Shown here one piece after another: positions 57,717-64,000 of a DNA stretch of 64,000 nucleotides (position 1 is the stretch's first letter; each line of letters opens with the position of its first letter). The notes beneath the pieces are model-generated. The model saw nothing but the letters and a program-made list of their open reading frames with translations, was not told the DNA's origin and ran no database searches. Position numbers and translations under genes: made by a program. Origin of the DNA: Vibrio nitrifigilis (GTDB lineage Bacteria; Pseudomonadota; Gammaproteobacteria; Enterobacterales; Vibrionaceae); the NCBI RefSeq assembly GCF_015686695.1, contig NZ_JADPMR010000001.1, positions 2,666,001 through 2,730,000 on the forward strand, in the 5' to 3' direction.

Positions 57717-57745
57717 TTGTTTAAGGCGCGAAATCTGATTATAAT
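57717..57745 (+). promoter_or_regulatory. rplK promoter embedded in the nusG terminator hairpin
   Basis: TTGTTT and TATAAT with 17-nt spacing. The TATAAT spans the loop and the right arm of the hairpin at 57723-57755, and the discriminator is the GC-rich right arm (TTTCGCGCC). Confidence 0.7.
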
Positions 57746-57758
57746 TTCGCGCCTTTTT
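57723..57758 (+). terminator. Intrinsic terminator of secE-nusG
   Basis: A 12-bp stem AAGGCGCGAAAT with its complement, 9-nt loop CTGATTATA, then T5. Confidence 0.85.
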
Positions 57759-57829
57759 ACAGGTCTTTATTGTAAAACGGGGAGCTGTTCAGTCGAACTA
57801 GCGTTAGAACCCAAAATGTAGGAAATATC

Positions 57830-58258
57830 ATGGCTAAGAAAGTTGAAGCTTATATCAAGTTGCAAGTTGCAGCTGGTATGGCAAACCCAAGTCCACCAGT
57901 TGGTCCTGCTCTAGGTCAACGTGGTGTGAACATCATGGAATTCTGTAAAGCGTTCAACGCGAAAACAGAATCTGTAGAGAAAGGTCTACCAATTCCAACA
58001 GTTATCACTGTTTACAATGACCGTTCTTTCACGTTCATCACTAAGACTCCACCAGCAGCTGTTCTTCTTAAGAAAGCAGCAGGCATTAAGTCTGGTTCTG
58101 GTCGTCCAAACACTGATAAAGTGGGCACAATCACTGACGCTCAAATCCAAGAAATCGCAGAAACTAAAGCTGCTGATATGACTGGTGCTGATATCGAAGC
58201 AATGAAACGTTCTATTGCGGGTACTGCTCGTTCAATGGGCCTAGTGGTTGAGGGTTAA
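57830..58258 (+). CDS. rplK: 50S ribosomal protein L11
   Basis: A 142-residue protein of the GTPase-associated centre, same size as E. coli L11. It has the [20 protein letters not shown]-terminal domain that triggers RelA and the 23S-binding C-terminal domain. PrmA (13.2 kb) is its methyltransferase. TAGGAAATATC precedes the ATG. Confidence 0.98.
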   Translation: MAKKVEAYIKLQVAAGMANPSPPVGPALGQRGVNIMEFCKAFNAKTESVEKGLPIPTVITVYNDRSFTFITKTPPAAVLLKKAAGIKSGSGRPNTDKVGTITDAQIQEIAETKAADMTGADIEAMKRSIAGTARSMGLVVEG

Positions 58259-58262
58259 TACG

Positions 58263-58964
58263 ATGGCAAAACTAACTAAGCGCATGCGTACTATCCGCGA
58301 AAAAGTGGATGTAACTAAAGAGTACGAAATCAACGAAGCTGTTGCACTTCTTAAAGAACTAGCAACTGCAAAATTCGTAGAGTCTGTTGACGTTGCTGTT
58401 AACCTAGGTATCGACGCTCGTAAATCTGACCAAAACGTACGTGGTGCAACTGTACTACCACACGGTACTGGTCGCGAAATCCGCGTTGCTGTATTCACTC
58501 AAGGTGCAAATGCTGAAGCTGCTAAAGAAGCTGGCGCAGACCTAGTGGGTATGGAAGACCTAGCTGAACAAGTTAAGAAAGGCGAAATGAACTTTGACGT
58601 AGTTGTTGCATCTCCAGATGCAATGCGCGTTGTAGGTCAACTTGGTACTATCTTAGGTCCACGTGGCCTTATGCCAAACCCTAAAGTTGGTACTGTAACT
58701 CCTAACGTTGCTGAAGCAGTTAAAAATGCTAAAGCTGGTCAGGTTCGTTACCGTAACGACAAGAACGGCATCGTTCATACCACTATTGGTAAAGCGTCTT
58801 TCGAAACTGCGCAACTTAAAGAGAACCTAGAAGCTCTTCTAATTGCACTTAAGAAAGCAAAACCATCAGCAGCTAAAGGTGTTTACTTGAAGAAAGTTAG
58901 CATCTCTACAACTATGGGTGCTGGTGTATCAGTAGATCAAGGTAGCTTGAATACTGTAGCTTAA
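58263..58964 (+). CDS. rplA: 50S ribosomal protein L1
   Basis: A 233-residue L1-stalk protein that also represses translation of rplK-rplA mRNA in E. coli. Seen: [30 protein letters not shown] and [15 protein letters not shown]. It begins 4 nt after rplK; the frame extends five codons upstream into rplK, but MAKL is the conserved start. Confidence 0.98.
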   Translation: MAKLTKRMRTIREKVDVTKEYEINEAVALLKELATAKFVESVDVAVNLGIDARKSDQNVRGATVLPHGTGREIRVAVFTQGANAEAAKEAGADLVGMEDLAEQVKKGEMNFDVVVASPDAMRVVGQLGTILGPRGLMPNPKVGTVTPNVAEAVKNAKAGQVRYRNDKNGIVHTTIGKASFETAQLKENLEALLIALKKAKPSAAKGVYLKKVSISTTMGAGVSVDQGSLNTVA

Positions 58965-58978
58965 TAAGCTTAATACAT

Positions 58979-59006
58979 TTGCTTAGGCGCAAAATTGATG
59001 TATAAT
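58979..59006 (+). promoter_or_regulatory. rplJL-rpoBC promoter embedded in a hairpin
   Basis: TTGCTT and TATAAT with 16-nt spacing. The TATAAT is in the loop of a hairpin with stem TTAGGCGCA/TGCGCCTAA (58983-58991 with 59008-59016), whose right arm forms the GC-rich discriminator. Confidence 0.7.
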
Positions 59007-59016
59007 TCTGCGCCTA
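58983..59016 (+). terminator. Terminator-like hairpin after rplA
   Basis: A 9-bp perfect stem with 16-nt loop, but followed by ATATTTG and not a full T run, so termination would be partial. Confidence 0.5.
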
Positions 59017-59029
59017 AATATTTGTGGTT

Positions 59030-59234
59030 GGGGCTGATTCGGTTCTCGAAATTGAAGCAGTCTCCGTCCAAGACCGTAGGCGTTATCGAATAGATGACTT
59101 AATCGTACCTACGTAGATGGTGCCCGAACTGACGAAAGCTCTATATTTATATCTTTCTTCTGGGAATGCACCTAATTAGCTCTCACTGTTGTGATAATAG
59201 TGAGTGGTGTAACGACAACCAGGAGTTAATCCAA
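59030..59234 (+). promoter_or_regulatory. L10 leader (autoregulatory mRNA leader of rplJL)
   Basis: The segment CAGTCTCCGTCCAAGACCG (59059 on) and CCTACGTAGATGGTG closely match the E. coli rplJ leader to which L10-L12 binds to repress translation. A further hairpin at 59182-59204 (CTCACTGTT stem) lies just before the ribosome site CCAGGAG. Confidence 0.88.
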
Positions 59235-59726
59235 ATGGCTTTAAATCTTCAAGACAAAAAAGCAATTGTTGCTGAAGTCAACGAAGCGGCCAGTGGTGCA
59301 CTTTCTGCAGTTGTTGCTGACTCTCGTGGTGTTCAAGTTGCTGCTATGACTTCTCTACGTAAACAAGCTCGTGAAGCTGGTGTTTACGTAAAAGTTGTTC
59401 GTAATACGCTTGCACGTCGCGCAGTAGAAGGCACAGACTACGAATGTCTTACAGACCAATTCGTAGGTCCAACTTTGATCGCTTTCTCTAACGAGCACCC
59501 AGGTGCTGCAGCGCGTCTTTTCAAAGACTTCGCTAAAGAGAATGACAAATTTGAGATCAAAGCTGCTGCATTTGAAGGTGCTTTAGCTGACGTAGAAGTA
59601 CTAGCGAAACTACCAACTTACGACGAAGCAATCGCACGCCTAATGATGTGCATGAAAGAAGCTTCTGCTGGCAAATTGGTACGTACTATTGCTGCTGTTC
59701 GCGATCAAAAAGAAGCTGCTGCTTAA
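59235..59726 (+). CDS. rplJ: 50S ribosomal protein L10
   Basis: A 163-residue stalk-base protein (165 in E. coli) starting [32 protein letters not shown] and the C-terminal helix that carries L12 dimers ([17 protein letters not shown]) are conserved. CCAGGAGTTAATCCAA before the ATG is nearly the E. coli sequence; the upstream extension of the frame overlaps the leader and is not real. Confidence 0.98.
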   Translation: MALNLQDKKAIVAEVNEAASGALSAVVADSRGVQVAAMTSLRKQAREAGVYVKVVRNTLARRAVEGTDYECLTDQFVGPTLIAFSNEHPGAAARLFKDFAKENDKFEIKAAAFEGALADVEVLAKLPTYDEAIARLMMCMKEASAGKLVRTIAAVRDQKEAAA

Positions 59727-59789
59727 TAATAAAGCTTGCTTTTTACTGGTTGCAAAATAAACTTATTGTTGACTTAAAAGAGAATTGTT

Positions 59790-60158
59790 ATGTCTATTAC
59801 TAACGAGCAAATCCTAGACGCAGTTGCAGAAATGTCTGTAATGCAAGTTGTTGAACTAATCGAAGCGATGGAAGAAAAATTCGGCGTTTCTGCTGCTGCT
59901 GCTGTTGTAGCTGGCGGCGCTGCTGCAGGCGAAGCTGCTGCTGAGCAAACTGAATTTGACGTTATCCTAACTGCTGCTGGCGGTAACAAAGTTGCTGTAA
60001 TCAAAGCAGTACGTGGTGCTACTGGCCTAGGTCTTAAAGAAGCTAAAGGTCTTGTAGACGGTGCTCCTGCTCCTCTTAAAGAAGGTGTTGCTAAAGAAGA
60101 AGCTGAAGCACTAAAAGCACAACTTGAAGAAGCTGGTGCGACTGTTGAAGTTAAGTAA
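59790..60158 (+). CDS. rplL: 50S ribosomal protein L7/L12
   Basis: A 122-residue acidic stalk protein that recruits translation factors. N-terminal dimerisation region [19 protein letters not shown], Ala/Gly-rich hinge (about 36-52) and C-terminal domain [21 protein letters not shown] are clear. AAGAGAATTGTT precedes the ATG. Confidence 0.98.
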   Translation: MSITNEQILDAVAEMSVMQVVELIEAMEEKFGVSAAAAVVAGGAAAGEAAAEQTEFDVILTAAGGNKVAVIKAVRGATGLGLKEAKGLVDGAPAPLKEGVAKEEAEALKAQLEEAGATVEVK

Positions 60159-60188
60159 TTACTTGATTTCATAGCCGTAAAGGCTATT

Positions 60189-60219
60189 GGCTGGTGGTTT
60201 AATAACCACCGGCCTTTTT
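60189..60219 (+). terminator. rplL-rpoB attenuator
   Basis: An 11-bp stem beginning GGCTGGTGG (one wobble), loop TAAT, then T5. It lies 30 nt after rplL and 187 nt before rpoB, the position of the partial terminator that sets polymerase levels in E. coli. Confidence 0.88.
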
Positions 60220-60405
60220 GCGCTGTAGGGCATCGATGAGTTTTCCCGCTGTTTAGGCGTCGATATCCGAGCAAAAAACGACTTATTCTTTCGCAATAAC
60301 TCGTCACTACAGTAAACAGCCATTAGTCACTGTCCCAACCCTTTGCTACAGAATAACTGCCAAGGCGGACAGTTTGGGTCACTTATCAGCGAGCTGAGGA
60401 ACCCC

Positions 60406-63400
60406 ATGGTTTACTCTTATACCGAGAAAAAGCGCATCCGTAAGGACTTTGGTACTCGTCCACAAGTTTTGGACATTCCATACCTGCTATCGATCCAGCT
60501 CGATTCGTTCGACAAATTTATCGAACAGGATCCTGAAGGACAATACGGTCTTGAAGCCGCTTTTCGTTCTGTATTTCCTATTCAGAGCTACAACGGCAAT
60601 TCAGAGCTGCAATACGTTAGCTACCGTCTTGGTGAGCCAGTATTTGACGTTAAAGAATGTCAAATTCGCGGCGTAACTTATTCAAAACCACTGCGCGTTA
60701 AATTGCGTTTAGTGATCTTTGATAAAGACGCGCCTGCAGGTACTGTCAAGGATATTAAAGAACAAGAAGTCTACATGGGTGAAATTCCACTCATGACTGA
60801 AAATGGTACCTTCGTAATCAATGGTACCGAGAGGGTTATCGTATCCCAGCTGCACCGAAGCCCCGGCGTGTTCTTCGACAGCGATAAGGGTAAGACTCAC
60901 TCATCAGGTAAAGTTCTTTATAACGCACGTGTTATCCCTTACCGTGGTTCATGGTTAGATTTCGAGTTTGATCCGAAAGATAACTTATACGTACGTATTG
61001 ACCGTCGTCGTAAATTACCTGCATCTATCATTCTTCGTGCCTTAGGTAAATCGACAGAAGAAATCCTTGATCTCTTCTTCGAGAAAATTAACTTTGAAGT
61101 TAAAGACCAGACTCTATACATGGAGTTGGTACCTGAGCGTCTACGTGGCGAAACTGCAACGTTTGACATCGAAGCTGAAGGTAAAGTCTACGTAGAAAAA
61201 GGCCGTCGCGTAACTGCACGTCATATCCGTCAATTAGAAAAAGACGGCGTGAAGTTCATCGATGTACCTGTTGAGTACATCGTAGGCAAAGTTTCGTCTA
61301 AAGATTACATTGACGAAGCGACAGGCGAAGTTATCGTAGCGGCTAACCAAGAAATCAGCCTAGAAGCGCTAGCTAACCTATCTCAAGCAGGTTACAAGAA
61401 ACTAGAAGTTCTATTTACGAACGATCTAGACCACGGTCCGTTTATGTCTGATACGCTTCGTACAGACAGCACAACTGACCGCATTTCTGCATTAGTAGAA
61501 ATCTACCGCATGATGCGCCCTGGCGAGCCGCCAACAAAAGAAGCGGCTGAAGCCCTATTTGAGAGCTTGTTCTTCTCTGAAGAGCGTTACGATCTATCTA
61601 CCGTTGGTCGTATGAAGTTCAATAGCTCAATCGGTCGTGAAGACGCCGGTGAGCAAGGCACACTCGATGAAACTGATATCATCGAAGTTATGCGTAAACT
61701 TATTGCTATTCGTAACGGCAAAGGCGAAGTGGACGATATCGACCACCTTGGCAACCGTCGTATCCGTAGCGTAGGTGAAATGGCAGAAAACCAATTCCGT
61801 GTTGGTCTTGTACGTGTAGAACGCGCTGTTAAAGAACGTCTAAGCCTAGGCGATCTAGACAACGTGATGCCACAAGATCTGATCAATGCGAAACCAATTT
61901 CTGCAGCCGTTAAAGAATTCTTTGGTTCTTCACAGCTATCTCAGTTCATGGACCAAAACAACCCGTTATCAGAAGTAACGCACAAACGTCGTATTTCTGC
62001 GTTAGGTCCTGGCGGTTTGACTCGTGAACGTGCTGGTTTCGAAGTACGTGACGTACACGTAACTCACTACGGTCGTCTATGTCCTATCGAAACACCTGAA
62101 GGTCCAAACATCGGTTTGATCAACTCGCTATCAGCGTTTGCACGTTGTAATGAGTACGGTTTCTTAGAAACTCCGTACCGCCGAGTTGTAGACGGTGTTG
62201 TTACTGATGAAGTCGATTACCTATCTGCTATCGAAGAAGGTCAATTCGTTATCGCACAGGCGAACGCGAAACTGACTGAAGAAAGCACATTTGCTGATGA
62301 GCTAATCACTGCTCGTCAGAAAGGTGAATCTGGTCTTCACCCACGTGAACATGTTAACTACATGGACGTTGCAACAAACCAAGTAGTATCTATCGCTGCT
62401 TCGCTTATCCCGTTCCTAGAACATGATGATGCGAACCGTGCATTGATGGGTGCGAACATGCAACGTCAGGCAGTTCCTACACTGAAATCGGACAAACCTC
62501 TTGTAGGTACCGGTATTGAACGTAACGTAGCAGTTGACTCAGGTGTTACTGCAGTTGCGAAACGCGGTGGTATGGTTCAGTCAGTTGACGCTTCACGTAT
62601 CGTAGTAAAAGTAAATGAAGATGAATTGATTCCTGGTGAAGCAGGTATCGACATTTACACATTAACTAAATACACACGTTCTAACCAGAACACTTGTATC
62701 AACCAGCGTCCATGTGTGATGCCAGGTGAACCAGTGTCTCGTGGTGATGTTCTGGCTGATGGTCCATCAACCGACTTGGGTGAACTTGCGCTTGGTCAAA
62801 ACATGCGTATCGCGTTCATGCCTTGGAACGGTTACAACTTCGAAGACTCAATCTTAGTGTCTGAAAAAGTTGTTCAAGACGACCGCTTTACCACTATCCA
62901 CATTCAAGAACTTTCTTGTGTGGCTCGTGATACTAAGCTAGGTGCAGAAGAGATTACTGCGGACATTCCAAACGTAGGTGAAGCTGCTCTGTCTAAACTA
63001 GACGAGTCAGGTATCGTTTACATTGGTGCTGAAGTTAAGGGTGGTGACATCCTAGTTGGTAAAGTGACGCCAAAAGGTGAAACTCAGCTAACGCCTGAAG
63101 AAAAACTGCTACGTGCAATCTTCGGTGAAAAAGCATCTGATGTTAAAGATACATCTCTACGTGTTCCTGGTTCTGTAACAGGTACGGTTATTGACGTACA
63201 AGTCTTCACTCGCGATGGCGTAGAGAAAGACAAACGTGCGCTTGAAATCGAACAAATGCAGTTGAAAGAAGCGAAGAAAGACCTAACAGAAGAATTCCAA
63301 ATCTTGGAAGGCGGTGTGTTAGCTCGTGTTCGTACACTTCTTCTTGCAGGCGGTTACAGCGAAGCTCAACTAGACAGCATTGATCGTAAGAAATGGTTAG

Positions 63401-64000
63401 AGCAAACACTAGAAAGTGATGAACTGCAAAACCAACTAGAACAGTTGGCAGAGCAGTACGACGAACTACGTGCGGAATTCGATAAGAAGTTCGAAGTTAA
63501 ACGTCGTAAGATCACTCAAGGTGATGATCTTGCTCCTGGTGTACTGAAGATCGTTAAAGTTTACCTAGCTGTGAAACGTCGTATCCAGCCTGGTGATAAA
63601 ATGGCGGGTCGTCACGGTAACAAAGGTGTAATTTCTAAGATTAACCCAATCGAAGATATGCCTTACGATGAAACTGGTCGCCCAGTTGATATCGTACTGA
63701 ACCCACTGGGTGTACCGTCTCGTATGAACATCGGTCAGATCCTTGAAGTTCACTTAGGTGCTGCTGCGAAAGGTATCGGTGACAAGATCAATGCGATGGT
63801 TAAAGAGCAGCAAGAACTGGCTAAACAACGTGAGTTCCTGCAAAAAGTTTACGACCTTGGCAACACTCGCCAGCAAGTAGACATTGCTAGCCTATCTGAT
63901 GATGAAGTTCGTACATTGGCTGAGAACCTACGTAATGGTCTGCCTATCGCGACTCCAGTATTCGATGGTGCATCTGAGCCAAACATTAAGGCACTGCTTA
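60406..64000 (+). CDS. rpoB: DNA-directed RNA polymerase beta subunit (3' end outside window)
   Basis: The first 1198 codons of the beta subunit, about 89% of the usual 1342. It starts [16 protein letters not shown] and is near-identical to E. coli through the region read. The rifampicin region [18 protein letters not shown] keeps the E. coli numbering (Asp516 at 61951) and carries wild-type residues, so no rifampicin resistance substitution is seen there. GAGGAACCCC precedes the ATG. No stop occurs before the window ends. Confidence 0.98.
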   Translation, partial: MVYSYTEKKRIRKDFGTRPQVLDIPYLLSIQLDSFDKFIEQDPEGQYGLEAAFRSVFPIQSYNGNSELQYVSYRLGEPVFDVKECQIRGVTYSKPLRVKLRLVIFDKDAPAGTVKDIKEQEVYMGEIPLMTENGTFVINGTERVIVSQLHRSPGVFFDSDKGKTHSSGKVLYNARVIPYRGSWLDFEFDPKDNLYVRIDRRRKLPASIILRALGKSTEEILDLFFEKINFEVKDQTLYMELVPERLRGETATFDIEAEGKVYVEKGRRVTARHIRQLEKDGVKFIDVPVEYIVGKVSSKDYIDEATGEVIVAANQEISLEALANLSQAGYKKLEVLFTNDLDHGPFMSDTLRTDSTTDRISALVEIYRMMRPGEPPTKEAAEALFESLFFSEERYDLSTVGRMKFNSSIGREDAGEQGTLDETDIIEVMRKLIAIRNGKGEVDDIDHLGNRRIRSVGEMAENQFRVGLVRVERAVKERLSLGDLDNVMPQDLINAKPISAAVKEFFGSSQLSQFMDQNNPLSEVTHKRRISALGPGGLTRERAGFEVRDVHVTHYGRLCPIETPEGPNIGLINSLSAFARCNEYGFLETPYRRVVDGVVTDEVDYLSAIEEGQFVIAQANAKLTEESTFADELITARQKGESGLHPREHVNYMDVATNQVVSIAASLIPFLEHDDANRALMGANMQRQAVPTLKSDKPLVGTGIERNVAVDSGVTAVAKRGGMVQSVDASRIVVKVNEDELIPGEAGIDIYTLTKYTRSNQNTCINQRPCVMPGEPVSRGDVLADGPSTDLGELALGQNMRIAFMPWNGYNFEDSILVSEKVVQDDRFTTIHIQELSCVARDTKLGAEEITADIPNVGEAALSKLDESGIVYIGAEVKGGDILVGKVTPKGETQLTPEEKLLRAIFGEKASDVKDTSLRVPGSVTGTVIDVQVFTRDGVEKDKRALEIEQMQLKEAKKDLTEEFQILEGGVLARVRTLLLAGGYSEAQLDSIDRKKWLEQTLESDELQNQLEQLAEQYDELRAEFDKKFEVKRRKITQGDDLAPGVLKIVKVYLAVKRRIQPGDKMAGRHGNKGVISKINPIEDMPYDETGRPVDIVLNPLGVPSRMNIGQILEVHLGAAAKGIGDKINAMVKEQQELAKQREFLQKVYDLGNTRQQVDIASLSDDEVRTLAENLRNGLPIATPVFDGASEPNIKALL

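Overview
This window is chromosome-backbone DNA from a gammaproteobacterium of the family Vibrionaceae, most likely a Vibrio. The evidence is the gene order (hupA-yjaH-purD-purH-zntR, dusB-fis, panF-yhdT-accC-accB-aroQ, acs next to a CrbS-type sensor kinase, gppA-rhlB-trxA-rho, murB-birA-coaA-tRNAs-tuf-secE-nusG-rplKAJL-rpoB), near-identity of many proteins to their Escherichia coli counterparts, and 16S rRNA V1 sequences of Vibrio type. The species cannot be fixed from the window alone.

Layout. Positions 1-3.2 kb carry a cut-off small exported protein, a secreted type-B carboxylesterase and a CNNM/CBS membrane protein. From 3.5 to 8.3 kb come hupA, a DUF1481 lipoprotein, the purine genes purD and purH (reverse strand) and zntR. 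From 8.5 to 11.6 kb an orphan solute-binding protein and a sugar/proton symporter sit in what looks like a variable slot between conserved blocks. From 11.7 to 18.3 kb on the reverse strand are dusB-fis, prmA, panF-yhdT, accC-accB and aroQ. From 18.8 to 28.4 kb is an acetate-related block: acs, a DEDD exonuclease, a cNMP/CBS/DUF294 protein, an HcaT-like transporter and a 1142-residue SLC5-type hybrid kinase (CrbS). From 28.4 to 37.2 kb come gppA-rhlB (reverse), trxA, rho, an unknown exported protein, and ubiD, a 2Fe-2S ferredoxin and fre as one unit.

From 37.3 to 48.3 kb two complete rRNA operons lie head to tail. The first has tRNA-Glu in the 16S-23S spacer; the second has no spacer tRNA and ends with tRNA-Asp. 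A decayed second tRNA-Asp plus terminator and an IS630-family element with a frame-disrupted transposase follow. From 49.7 kb to the end are pssA, a GNAT acetyltransferase, murB-birA, coaA, four tRNAs (Thr, Tyr, Gly, Thr), tuf, secE-nusG, rplKA, rplJL and the first 1198 codons of rpoB.

How it works together. Most of the window serves growth-rate functions: ribosomal RNA, ribosomal proteins, EF-Tu, RNA polymerase, Fis, HU, Rho and NusG, with the expected stringent-type promoters, an L10 leader and an rplL-rpoB attenuator. The most unusual points are a UbiD with an internally duplicated C-terminal module, -10 elements placed inside terminator-like hairpins before rplK and rplJ, the heterogeneous tandem rRNA operons, and the decayed tRNA-Asp/IS630 junction. 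No CRISPR array, prophage or defence island was seen.
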